Positions 45,617 to 56,076 of a stretch of 64,000 nt of DNA are shown here, piece after piece. The stretch lies in NCBI GenBank assembly GCA_002633025.1, contig NMRB01000288.1, positions 32,126-96,125 on the forward strand. The letters are read 5' to 3'. Within the stretch, counting starts at the first letter, position 1. Each line of letters starts with the position of its first letter. The notes under the pieces were generated by a model. It did not search any database. It was not told the DNA's origin and saw nothing but the letters and a program-made list of their open reading frames with translations. Both the position numbers and the translations under genes were made by a program. This stretch comes from Notospermus geniculatus (Eukaryota; Nemertea; Pilidiophora; Heteronemertea; Lineidae).

Positions 45617-45791
45617 CGGTGTTACATCTGCCAGTGTTTCCGTGTATCAGTGTTCCCTCATATTGTTTGGGAAACGCTGGCAGATAAACTGCATTTCTCT
45701 ATGTGTCCCCAATGTCAAGTCGCAGCTTATTCCGTCAGGCAGTAGAAGGGAAACACTCACAGATGGGGAACACTCAAAAATGTTACACCGG
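45617..45791. mobile_element. MITE, CCGGTGTTACATCTGCC family, unit A copy
   Basis: Imperfect inverted ends CCGGTGTTACATC/AAAATGTTACACCGG enclose GTGTTTCC and GGGAAACACT blocks. It is shared with unit B (56077-56365), so it predates the A/B duplication. Confidence 0.75.
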
Positions 45792-45819
45792 TTTTGCCTT
45801 GACACTCAGGAACTTTAGA

Positions 45820-46107
45820 ACGAACGTCCACCGCAGAAAAATGTATAATTTAACAACACGATTGTTGATGACTTAACTTGGCTTAACCTGACACACAGAA
45901 TGAACTGGTTGTGGCAGCCTCCCTGCTGCAGTCACATTGTCATTATTGTACCATTTCATCTTTGTTTAATAAAGGCCCAAAGTTCAATTCTATTGTATTC
46001 TGCAGAAATCAAAAATTCGATATTCGCAAATAGTTTTTTGCCATCATTACGTCAATGGAAACAGAGACTCCTTTATTCCATTTGTTCAGTAAATTGTGAA
46101 CACATTG
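45820..46107. repeat. Distal flank of unit A
   Basis: It matches 56390-56680 in B and 59440-59730 in C (landmarks GGCAGCCTCCCTGCTGCAGT and AATTCTATTGTAT). It marks the far limit of the duplicated unit before the 46.1-kb transposon. Confidence 0.8.
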
Positions 46108-46247
46108 GGTGAGGTCAAGTATTGTGTAAAAATGGATTGAGTTAACTTTGAGTTTACTTCGAGTTAGCCTGAGCTCTTTTCCCCAGGTACAGGTAAACTC
46201 TGAGTAAACTCTGAGTATACCTTAGCTAACTCTGAAGCAACTACATG

Positions 46248-46506
46248 TATAAGATAACCCTGATATCAGTGCATGCTTCATGCATACAGATGCTGTGCCA
46301 TTATTAACAGCCCACATCACACACACATGACAAGGAAGAACGACAAGGGGAAGAATGAGAGATTTCCCTGGAGCGAGCAACTATAAGATAACCCTGATAT
46401 CAGTGCATGCATACAGATGCTGTGCCATTATTAACAGCCCACATCACACACACATGACAAGGAAGAACGACAAGGGGAAGCATGAGAGATTTCCCTGGAG
46501 CGAGCA
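46248..46506. repeat. Tandem duplication, about 125-132 bp
   Basis: Positions 46248-46379 and 46382-46506 are almost identical. The first has a few extra bases in GCATGCTTCATGCATAC. The duplication lies inside the 2.4-kb element. Confidence 0.92.
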
Positions 46507-46791
46507 GAAAATGATCGAGGCTTAGAGAAAATCACAACAGGTTCAAGCAGGCCAAAAGATACCTGATATTCCCCACATATTCCATCAAATTGTCCATCCG
46601 TAAGTTGCAAATGTCTATGCACAGGTTCTTCGCTGAATGCTGGCCTCCTTAAGTAATTTTCATGCCTTTCTTGGGCAAGAGCATGAACTAACCCAGGCAT
46701 AAAAAGATGGCTGACTGTCTCTGTCCTGCCTCCAAAACTTTACCCAAAACTTGACTTCTTTCCGAGCTAACTCTGAGTTAACACCTAGGGA

Positions 46792-47804
46792 TTAAAGCCG
46801 CACAGTATAGACAGCTAAATCACTTCCAGTTCGGCCGAATTTTAGTGCAACCTCGTTTACAGGCGTGCGTAATGTATAGGGCTCACTCACCAGTGGGGAC
46901 GAGGCCCGATTTGTCACCCCCCAAAAATCTAGTACTTTAAACTTGATTGATTTCCATCCATATATATGGTCCTATCGTGTGCCGATTTTTAATTTCTTTA
47001 AGACTAATGTCTTAGTTATTTTGTGAAGAGATAGTTTTGGAGATTTGATGAGCAAATTATCAGAGCACTCTGTGTAATAATACAACAACCAGGCCTGGCC
47101 AGCTATTTATAGCTGAAAAGTAGGTCGGTCAAGGTCGGCTCTGGTTCAATGGCGCGAATTATGAAGGTGAGATTTTGAAGGGCCATAGCGAAAAAAAGCC
47201 GCTATGACCCCCCATTTTTTCATGACATATCCAAAATGCATGCATTTTGGATAAGTTATGAGGCAAGCACATGGTTGAGAAAATTTTTTTTCTCATACTG
47301 TGGTAATTGTGAAGTTTGTAGGCCTTGGAGTAGATTTCCAGGTTTTTTTGCCATTTTCAAGGCACGTGTCGGGTTTGGAATTGCCACCTTCAGCAATCAA
47401 TACAGAGTTGGATGATTTTGAAAATTGGCCAGAGGTGTTCTCTGAGCTGCAAGCTTTTCAAAAATGTATGCCATGATGTGTGCCATGACGATATTGTCGG
47501 CGCTACATGCTTTAGAAGATGATGATGTGAATATCGACGCCGCTCCAGGTCAGGCTCCGTGGTAGCCTGGGCGCCTCACTGGTGTGTGAGACCATAGAAC
47601 CACACGTTATAGCATTATCCTGTATCGAGGTTCGGGGAATCCCATTGGGGAATCCCCAGTGCTACATGTACGTGTAGTCTTGCGCAGCCAGCCGTTTCGT
47701 TCCACAGTACTGCAATACGGATTCCCAGATTCGAAACAGCGCCGTGGGTGACCGAGACTATGCTCGCCGATTATAACCCACCTGTCTATACTGTGCGGCT
47801 TTAA
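46792..47804. mobile_element. 1.01-kb TTAA element
   Basis: TTAA at 46792-46795 and 47801-47804 flanks perfect 19-base inverted ends AGCCGCACAGTATAGACAG. TTAA duplication points to piggyBac or Kolobok. No transposase frame is present. A 26-base palindrome lies inside at 47228-47253. Confidence 0.88.
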
Positions 47805-48551
47805 GATTACCCTAATGCATTTGTCCATTCGCTTTTAACAAAGATGGCTGCTCTGCCCAGGTATACTTAACCCCGGGGTATATTTTAAGTAAATTTTTGA
47901 GTTTACCCAGAGTTTACTCTTGGTAAACTCAAGGTAAACTATACCCTCGTTGACAAGTCAAGTTTTGGATATACTAGTCCGAACGTCTGACTCGTATTGC
48001 TATTTTTAGAATCTGCTGGACGCTAATACAGAGTCAGATGATGAGTAACCGAAGAACCAGATTTTGGTTCTACGTCATCAGCATGATCAGATCACGGATT
48101 GGTGGTTCCCGTATCACGTGACCTCAAACTGTAAAGATGGCGATGCTGTGCATTCGCCGATTCGGCTTTTCGAGAGGAATATTTTTCGTGATTTTGATAA
48201 CAAATTGCGGTTTTCTTAATGTTTGTCTGGCTAAGAGTGAACAGAGAGCGTGATTGCGAGTGTAGCTGGTTGAAACAGCAAGTAAAATGCCTGAAAGCAG
48301 CGTTGTCAAGTGATACGATTGCCGTGCACTAAATGTATTCAAAACACGACCTGGAGATGGACGGACCAATCAAAATAGACCCCCCCGCGACAGGCTTCAT
48401 CTGACTCTTGTTGCGGCCGTCAGTTCTGCAAATGAGCAACAGGAGGCAGTGTTCGGACTATGGATATACATGTACATATATTGGGGGTTATCTTTACCCT
48501 AGGGTAAAAATCTGAGGGTTATCTTTACTTTACTCAAAACTTGACCTCACC

Positions 48552-49470
48552 CATTAGAACGGTGAAGGGGCACTGTATTCCATCCCTATCCTGCGCTAAA
48601 CATACCCGCGTTAAAGGGTCACGATACTGCCACTTGTTGTCGACAGCTGGCGCCACCGGCAGTGATTGCATCATTCTGCAATACCGTAGTTATGCCTTTC
48701 GCCCCAGTGTTGGAGAATGTATAATTACAATGCAACATACGTGGATACCCAAGTCCCAAGGGACGAGAGCTACTCTACATGAGGCGAGGTTGATTAAAGC
48801 GGTAGTTTCACAACATTGTCAATAGAGGTCTCCCTTAACTATAACGTGGGTATCTTTAGCGCTAGTCTCGCGCAACCAGCCCCTCGTTCATACTCCGAGG
48901 TCGTCAGACCTAGGGTCTGGCACGGAACAAAATTCTCATTGTAATTGGGTCAGTGACCTTATTCCGATGATTCAAAATAAGGGGAGCTTCGCTGATTGGC
49001 TAGTCACTACCAATGCATCATGGGTCTCAGGCTGCAGGAGGAATATGGCCCAGAGAACTTGAAGCGTGCAAATTAGTTATGTGAACCGCCTCAATTTGTG
49101 TTGTCAAGTCAATTTATAGTGTCTTTCATTCGAATTTCAGACAAGTATGCTAATATTCTTTCGATTGGGGAGGAAATTATACTGTAAAAAGTGCGGTAGG
49201 CCTAACAGCAAGGGCTACAAAATACTGTATTTTACTCGCATGCTGCATGTTTTTTGCATTGATTGTGCATGCATGCATGCATGCAGTGCAGTGTAGTTGT
49301 GTTCTACGTCATCGTCGGTTGATTGTCCGCCATGATGGTTTTACATTAAGTCAAAGTAACCATATGGACCAGACTCGAAAATTGGAAATTTATTGGAAAT
49401 TGCAAGAGTCTGGTGACACGACACTAGGTTTAGCGCAGGATAAGGAAGGAATAGTGCGCTCCTCCAAGGA
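48552..49470. other. No gene seen; MITE remnant
   Basis: The stretch at 48611-48690 (TTAAAGGGTCACGATACTGCC, GACAGCTGGCGCCAC) is a diverged half of the TTAA/AGGAGCACGGT MITE. The rest is unassigned. Confidence 0.45.
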
Positions 49471-49900
49471 CACCTAGAGAGGATGCGCAGTTTTCCGACT
49501 CCGACTCTGACTTCAACTACGAGAAGGAATTGCAGTCCGCTATGGACATCCTTGATAAAAACGATGTGATAGAAGTTTTCTATTCGTCAAACAACATAAA
49601 TTGAAGGCAGAAAAAATTGCCCTTATAAATCGGAAGTGCAGATATATAATGAATATTGAACTCGTAATCCTAGTCGTTACGACTTTGAGACACGACTATG
49701 ACGACTACGATATTTGCGATTGATGCGCACTTCCGATTACGAGTCAAAATTATTCTGCCACAAAGTTATGGCATTTTACGATTTGCAAACGTGTATCAAA
49801 TCGTTTTTATCAAGGATGTCCACAGCGGACTGCAATTCATTCTCGTCGTTGAAGTCGGAGTCGGAGTCGGAAAACTGCGCATCCTCTCTATTTTAGAGCT
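49471..49900. repeat. Inverted repeat with coding-like arms
   Basis: The left arm reads EDAQFSDSDSDFNYEKELQS and continues AMDILDKND. The right arm (49785-49895, reverse strand) reads EDAQFSDSDSDFNDENELQS with the same continuation. Acidic Asp/Ser starts of this kind occur in some transposases. The source protein is not recognised. Confidence 0.6.
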
Positions 49901-50340
49901 CAATTCCAGAAGGTTTGTCGATATGTTGGCCGGTTCCTGAGATATTTTTGTCATTCTGGAACCGTCCTTTTTGCGGGACCCGCGCTCTGCCCTAGAGTAG
50001 GCTACACCAATCGAACTCGGTCAGTCATGTGGTCATCTTCCGGTGCATTTTGGGTAACAATTAAGGAATTTTCGAAATTTTGAAATTTGGTGAAAATTTT
50101 GGCACTTTAGAGCTCAATTCTAGAAGCGCATCGAATCTAACATTCAAACATTACATGAGTTTTTCTACCATATTGCCGAGAAAGTACATGGTAGCCGGTT
50201 TGTCGATATACTGGCCGGTTCCCGAGACATTTGTGTCATTCTGGAACTGTTTTTTTTTCGGGACCCGCATTCTGCCCTAGAGTATACCAATCGAACTCGG
50301 CCAGCCATATGATCGTCTCCCGGTGCATTTCGTCACTGTT
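49895..50340. repeat. Two direct copies of about 160 bp
   Basis: AGAGCTCAATTCYAGAAG, GGTTTGTCGATATRYTGGCC, CGGGACCCGC and CCTAGAGTA recur in order at 49895-50055 and 50107-50330. The second copy holds extra sequence. Confidence 0.8.
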
Positions 50341-50499
50341 TGCTGACGTCACCGTGGAATGACGTCATACACACGGAAGCGAAACCATGGCAACGAACAA
50401 AAAACACTGAAAAGTACCACTTTCGCATATCTTTTTCAAAAACGAAGGCGCTAAAAGCCCTCAGGACTGTCAAAACAACTCCGATTGAGGCTACTTTCG

Positions 50500-51325
50500 A
50501 GCCAGGATTCGCTGGCGTTTGCATGCCATTACAATGGTCTCCATTCTCAGCACCACAATCGCACAGTTGTAACGTCACAGAGACCTCGCTTTGCCACTCT
50601 TGAGATCTTGCTCCTCCGACATTATCATATCAAACAGTGCCAGGACTTCGATTCCACATTATCAATTCAGGTCAGCAATGCTGACCATCACCGACAGGCG
50701 AAGCTGGACCCCGGTAATGCCAGACCTGTGCGACCATCAACTGCGATTTTGGTGTATTTGCATACCCAGCCGTGACGAAATAGTAGGGCCTACAGCCCTG
50801 CGCATCAACACCAAATCAAGATGGCGGTACTGATATACACAGCTGTTCTTTGTTTACATCAAATCAATGACGTCATTCCCGCCACGCTACTCTCATTACC
50901 CTTGTTGTGGAGCGAGTGACGCGAGAGTGTAGCGGCAAAGACGGGAACCAGTGTAGATCAGATCGTAGTTGGCGTGCATGTGAAACAGGCTCGTGAAGAT
51001 ACGCTGCGGTAGCTCCAATGTGGTCCACAGTGTCTCCGTTGCTCACCGGGGACTGCCGTTGGCCGACCTACGGCTTGTGTTCGTTGAATTCACGGACTGG
51101 CCTACCTCACTTTAGGAACTGTATCCTCCACAAAATGCATTCTGTTGCTCAAATTAGATGACCTCAACAGTGTGCACCCTATAGATGAACGTCCACGCTG
51201 GCGTTCGACAGCCCGGGTTCGACAGCAACACAGTGGCAACTCGCCCTACCCTGTGCTCAAAGGACAGTCTAAATTAAGGGCAGTTCACGAGGTCATTTGC
51301 ATCCGGAATCAGTTTTCTCCCAAGC
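50500..51325. repeat. Interspersed repeat R1, copy 2
   Basis: It is the longest copy. It shares ATTCGCTGGCGTTTGC and the GCGGCAAAGACGGGAACCAG to GGAGGTCATTTGCAT-like blocks with the other copies. Confidence 0.75.
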
Positions 51326-51413
51326 GACCAATGAACAAACCGAACTACAATTTCGTAAGGACACGTGACCTTTGCTGGCACTCTTGAGAGCCAATGAAAA
51401 CGACACCCAGTAT

Positions 51414-51723
51414 TTAAAGGAGCACGGTATGCAATCTCTTACCGGTATAGTGAACCACCTAGCGGCAGCAATACGAACTACAAAACAGGGCCCATATTCA
51501 CAAAACTACTGAAGTCTAAGTGCGATCTTATCCTTTGTTCAACACAAAAGATAAGTACACTTTGACTTAAGTATGTTTATGAATACGGCCCCAGATTACA
51601 AAATGTACCACATCGTGTCCATTCGCCGACAACGTGTTTAGTCCCAGGGTTGGAGAGTGGCGCGCACGGCGATGGTGGGGCCGGCTATCGAGAAAAAGTG
51701 GCAATACCGTGCTACTTTATTAA
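51414..51723. mobile_element. TTAA MITE, inverted copy, carrying a nested hairpin
   Basis: Ends AGGAGCACGGTATGC and GCAATACCGTGCTACTT lie inside TTAA. The CTCF-like core is at 51455-51465 on the minus strand. At 51486-51594 a foldback MITE (GGGCCCATATTCACAAAACT and its inverse) is inserted between ACTACAAAA and ATTACAAAATGT, which are nearly contiguous in the copy at 3125. Confidence 0.85.
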
Positions 51724-51919
51724 AGGTAGTACAATGTACTTCACAAAAGGACCTAGGCGCCAAACAGTTAGGACAGGTTGCTCAGTGCCCTGGGCAAAAG
51801 TCCTAGGTCAGGTATTCGCTCAGTTTTGGTCATTCGCTACCGTAAAATGCATGCGAGCAGCTTGCAGTAGACTAAACTGAAAATATGTAGGCAACGCAGA
51901 ATTGAGATCAGAAGTTGTT

Positions 51920-52102
51920 AATGAGTCGAACGCGTGTAACACTCTACTTTGCCGCTCCTCCAGATGCAGTGGCTATGGAGTTGCAAAACAGCGCGTCTCA
52001 TGCGTATGTATTTCGTGTATATCCAGAATTTCCCCAACCGCCGTACTATCCCAGTACAGCGTTCCGTGTTCGGTTGCTACACTTGTAGGAAGGTGAAACA
52101 AA
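51920..52102 (+). pseudogene. Exon-like fragment, unit B
   Basis: The frame RVTLYFAAPPDAVAMELQ continues through YPEFPQPPYYPS to a stop at 52102. It is homologous to 42552-42780 with the frame intact over the shared part. The family is unknown. Its place next to the PAN unit in both copies shows it was duplicated with it. Confidence 0.35.
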
Positions 52103-52205
52103 ATTTGTGCATTGTAGGACCCCTCTTTGTCATAAGCTGTACTTCCACACATCCCAAACCCATCAAAACCCCAGTTTTCTTGCGCGTACATATTTTTTGC
52201 CGTGT

Positions 52206-52790
52206 CTAATAGACCCGAGTAAAGTTTGAAAAACCCGTGTTTATTAGACCCGCCGAGCTCGCCGAGGCTAATTCAGACACCTCTGTCAGCCGGGCTTTTA
52301 GATTGGTTCCGCACCGAATCGTTCGCGGCGTCTTTCTTTTTGCGCACGGTTTGGTGCTGGAATGATCTTCCCCATGACATAAGAGCGACACAGACTTTAT
52401 CTTGTTTTAAGAACAAATTGTATTCATTTTATAAGGTTAAGCTTTTAGAAGTTGATTTTAGAAGTATGTGTAGTCTGGTTAGCTTCTGTCGCTGCCACGA
52501 TTGCAGACCAACGTAGACTGTTGTCATAGTGGTCTGCGGTAGTGGCAGTGTGGAGCTACCCAGACTTTTTGGGAGGGACAATTTTAAAGGCTTCGGCCTA
52601 CGGTCTTCTCCCTGTGGGTTTTTCTTCGGAAATTTTATTTGTCATATTCAACGCTAAATGTTTTAGATGTATGTTTTATCAATTCTGTGATATCTACATG
52701 TATATGTATAATGTTTTAAGGGATGTTTTATCTATATGTATGCTTTGATGAAGAATTTACCCACGAATTTAAAATAAATAAAAAATAAAA
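52206..52790 (+). mobile_element. 5'-truncated LINE (Jockey/CR1-like), ORF2 end
   Basis: The frame ending at 52516 contains SFFLRTVWCWNDLPHDI, then SCFKNKLYSFY and a final CRCHDC motif. This is the usual C-terminus of ORF2 (reverse transcriptase) proteins in Jockey/CR1-group elements. A 3'UTR of about 270 bases ends in AATAAATAAAAAATAAAA. The endonuclease and polymerase domains are absent, as in a typical dead-on-arrival copy. Unit A lacks this insertion. Confidence 0.8.
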
Positions 52791-53090
52791 TTGGTGTAAG
52801 CATAATAACTCGGCAATTACTAGTTATAAAGCCCGGCGACAGATGGCGCGGTAAGTGTGTTGTGTATTGTGCATGCGCTATAGACCAAAAACCCCGTTAA
52901 ATTTGAGCCGCAAGCACGACCTCTCTCGTCGTGTAATAGTAAATAATGAAATGTACTGAAAATAGGTGAAAGCAAGTGGCGGATTTTTACAAGCGCGGGG
53001 AAGACCCAGGTCTCAAAAAACCACCAATTTGGGATAGGTGGAACTAAGGCTATCGGCTCAACCACGTTATTTTCCTTATTCTAGGCTTAT

Positions 53091-53272
53091 ACAGGTGTAA
53101 TGTGTGAGAATGCCCCCCGTATGACAATGCCCGCTTTATTGTTCGGCGGACACTCAAATACAGAAAGACATGTTGATCAGTGCCTCCCCCATTGTCACGT
53201 CGCGGCTTATTCCGTCAATCTTTTGTTGGGAGGCACTGGCAAACGGGGGGCAGTGAAAAACATTACACCTGT
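53091..53272. mobile_element. MITE in unit B, ACAGGTGTAATG ends
   Basis: ACAGGTGTAATGTGTGAGAA, CCCCCC is inverted at 53246-53272. Homologous flanks in unit A (ATTCTAGGCTTA before, CTTGTGTAACTTCC after) show it is a B-specific insertion. Confidence 0.8.
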
Positions 53273-53287
53273 ATTCCTTTTCATTGG

Positions 53288-55173
53288 CTAGGCCTTGTGT
53301 AACTTCCAAATGCTTATTTCAGCCAAATATTTTGTCGGGTGGGCATGCACTGAGTGGTGTTGCAGAACATTCGTTTTATACCGCACCAACGTACCATCAT
53401 TACGCACAATATAATTAGCATAATCAGAAAATTTGACAATAAAAATATCATCCAGATCATTCAAATTAATGTTTACCATTCCCCACCCCTCGCGAATAAG
53501 TATAATTCTATTGTTGACGTCATCGATCCCTACGTCTGTTATGGGTTTCCAAGACCTTGGTATCTTGACTTTTTGTTTCTTCACGCGTTTCAATCTTGCA
53601 TTGGAAAAAAAAACCTGCACCTTTCTGACCTTGCCGGGAAGGCACCAGCAGGCCGCAAAATCACCCCTAAGAGTAAATGACGCCAAATCCACCACTCCAG
53701 TAACACGAAAAAGTATTTTCGTAAAAAAAATCTCAATGCGGATCAAGTTTTCCTGCGACCTGCGCTTTCGGATGATCCGCCCCCATAAAATTCTGGTCGC
53801 CTGTTCCTTTGTATGAAGGTTCATGATCACTTTCATTTTGTGCGTCGAAAACGTAAGTCGACAACTCGATAAAATACGGTTCTTTACAGTAGGCCCAAGT
53901 CCACGACGTATATGGAGACGTATACATGTAAGTGTGCATTTCCCTAATAAATGTACTTTGACGAAGTTGAACAAAAATAGCCTTCGTTTCGACTGTAATA
54001 TTACCCTTTCCTCATACTCCCCGACCGGCCATAGCACGCCTGGACCAGTTAACTTCCTTTCCAAATAACATTTAGGCCTACCATGAAGGCTAGAAAATCC
54101 GTATACAGAAATCTGGGTCTTTTGATTGGTGTTGCTCGGCAATTGAGACAACAGATTAGTAGTAATAATTTTATCCATTTTTCTGTGGTAATACAAGTAG
54201 AAATTATACTTTACGTGAGGTACCAGTTCCATGACGTCGGTCTCCCGATATAAATATTTTACCTAAAACATGCGAAACATCCCATAACGTTCTGTATTGA
54301 GATTAATTCATGCATTAATTCGACTTCACCAATGGCCAACCAACCGGCAGTATAGACTGGCACATCTGATCCTACCAACCTGCACGCTGCACGCTGCACG
54401 TGTTTGGTAGGACCACTATTGGCCGCCATTTTTGGAGGAATTCTGCCAGTGACGTCACTTGGAATTTTATGTAAATTATGTAAATTTATTCAATTCTCAA
54501 CACGGATGACGTAGCGGAATGCAGATGGAAGGTGATCTCCATTTGACCTAGGAAATCCACCAATCACGAAGGTGTTAAAAAAATAGAAATACATCAACAT
54601 AATAGTTTCTCTACTTATCACCTGCGCCAGCACCGGCCAATCAGATTCACGAACGCGATAGGCGCTATCGGTCCCAACAGATGCAAAAGTCCTATGTAAA
54701 ATTGTTAGGATCGGGTACCAGTCTACCGGCAGTAGACTGATCTCGCCCATAATTTGCATAAAATAATGGCGGCGAATATGGCCGCCACGGACTGGGTGAG
54801 CCCGCGACGCGGCTTTCTGAAAAGAATACGACTGCATTTGACGCTAGTTGGACTGTTTCGCCATCCTTACCTCTCGACGTGCAAACGTCTCACCCCCAGG
54901 CATCATCTCCAAAAGCAAACTACGAGCTCCCGTTTTGCTCAAAAGACAGGATTTCGTTTGTGGACGGTAACTAAACGTCTGACAGCGTGGATCGGCGTTA
55001 CAACACGAAGAACATTCGAGAAGTGACGTAATTTCCGGTATGGTCTTGTCGGCCATGACAAGAGTCATATTCTGGTGGTGTATTTTATAGGAAGAGGAGA
55101 GCCCACTGTGAGAAGTAGAATCTATGAGTTCAAAGATTGACATGAGAAGTACATAAAACATATGTGTGTCCAT
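53288..55173 (-). CDS. PAN/apple-like secreted protein, copy B (2 exons)
   Basis: Exon 1 is 54871-55173 and exon 2 is 53288-54262, predicted 425 residues. Splice sites CGAGAG/GTAAGG and TTTTAG/GTAAAA are phase 0, as in A. The signal-peptide core MFYVLLMSIF, the NMT sequon and the Cys framework C-x2-CC-x5-C..C are kept. Exon 2 aligns with copy A throughout, with an indel near LGKC. It ends with the same WKLHKA. The intron (608 bases) is longer than in A because it holds the hAT-like element at 54353. An extra Cys pair-like LTC and ACWC is specific to B. Function is unknown beyond probable secretion. An intact reading frame over both exons argues against a pseudogene. Confidence 0.75.
54353..54725. 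mobile_element. Intronic hAT-like element with about 9-bp duplication
   Basis: Ends TAGACTGGCAC..GATCC and GGATCGGGTACCAGTCTA are inverted. CCGGCAGTA lies on both sides (54344-54352 and 54726-54734). Unit A has the single uninterrupted site (CTGGCAGTAGACTGATCTC). Unit C carries the right part of the element. Confidence 0.88.
54754..55026 (+). other. Antisense frame across intron/exon 1 of copy B
   Basis: A 90-codon plus-strand frame contains MAANMAATDWVSPRRGFLK and overlaps exon 1 antisense. An equivalent of the same length is in C (57722-57994); A diverges after the first part. GACTGGGTGAGC includes a good splice donor after DW. Conservation may simply reflect the duplication. Confidence 0.25.
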
Positions 55174-55284
55174 CTTGTTTATGATTCGTCTCTATATTTC
55201 GCGTTACGAAAACAATTTCTCCTGATCTGTCAAACTTGCCAAAATCATCTCCGTTATCGCCATGATAGCGACGTACCACTCGCC

Positions 55285-55400
55285 TGGCCAATCATAAACC
55301 AGATAAACTATGACGTAGACCAGCATTGTCCTCTCCTAGCCAATCAAAAATATAAAGTACTACGTAAACCAGCATACGGTAAGTTCTCTCTTGGCCAATT
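55285..55400 (-). promoter_or_regulatory. CCAAT/CRE-type promoter repeats, copy B
   Basis: CCAAT boxes at 55288-55292, 55340-55344 and 55395-55399 are spaced 52 and 55 bases. The first unit keeps TATGACGTA; the second has changed to TACTACGTA. Confidence 0.7.
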
Positions 55401-55428
55401 AAAAATCAGATACATGTAAGCTATTACC

Positions 55429-55570
55429 AGGGACCTTATTCACGAAGCTCCCGTAACTTACGGAAGTGCGCAAACTATTGTCCTTTTGCGGACAAGCTAC
55501 TGTTCACTATCACCCTGACAAATGATTTGCGTACCCTTAAAGTTACGGTGGCTTTGTGAATAAGGCCCCT
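55429..55570. mobile_element. Foldback MITE in unit B flank
   Basis: AGGGACCTTATTCACGAAGC is inverted at 55551-55570, with further inverted GTAACTTACGG, TTGCG blocks inside. It sits at the position where A has an unrelated foldback and C is empty. Confidence 0.88.
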
Positions 55571-56076
55571 GATCTCAGTAGCTTCCCGCAGTTGCCTGAT
55601 GGCTTGAAACAACGTAATCGCTCATACAGCGTGTTAAACGACGGCGACCGCCCCATCGGGCTACTAAAGATGTCCTGCCTAGCCGATATATTTGAGAAGT
55701 ATAGTAGTTTCGTGCCCGTGAAGAGCTCGGTGACCTAAGAAAGAACGACAACCACAGAAAAGGTTTAACAAGTCGAATAATGGTGACTCACTGAACCTAA
55801 TTCAGAATGAAATGATGGCAGTAGACTTCTTTCCTTGAGAACGCTTGAAACCAAGAAATCGCCAAAACAACGAGTGAGACAGGATGGTAGCCCTATCGGG
55901 CGACTGAAGATGTCATGCACATCCGATGTAGCCGTAAAGTACTGTACCGGTATACATCCCCTTGACGAAAGCAAGTCACATTTTCTTCAAAATTAAAATG
56001 ATACAGTTTTTGAACATAGGCCTACTTGGTCCAAACTTAAAGCATATTCTCAAAATTTGAAAAAAAACTGACGTGG

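Larger units (their letters stand above)
46108..48551. mobile_element. Composite 2.4-kb transposon, GGGTGAGGTCAAGT ends
   Basis: TGGGTGAGGTCAAGT at 46109 is inverted at 48537-48551. Both subterminal zones repeat AGTAAACTCTG and AGTTTAC phrases. Inner copies of the end motif at 46747-46757 and 47958-47970 suggest two elements or an internal rearrangement. A TTAA element (46792-47804) is nested. A minus-strand frame at 46431-46700 (LRRPAFSEEPVHRHLQL) vaguely resembles the N-terminus of Harbinger-type nucleases; this is weak. Confidence 0.75.

Noticed and set aside
48136-48255. 38-codon frame with signal-peptide-like start
   Set aside because: It lies inside a transposon and ends quickly; hydrophobic stretches of this length occur by chance.
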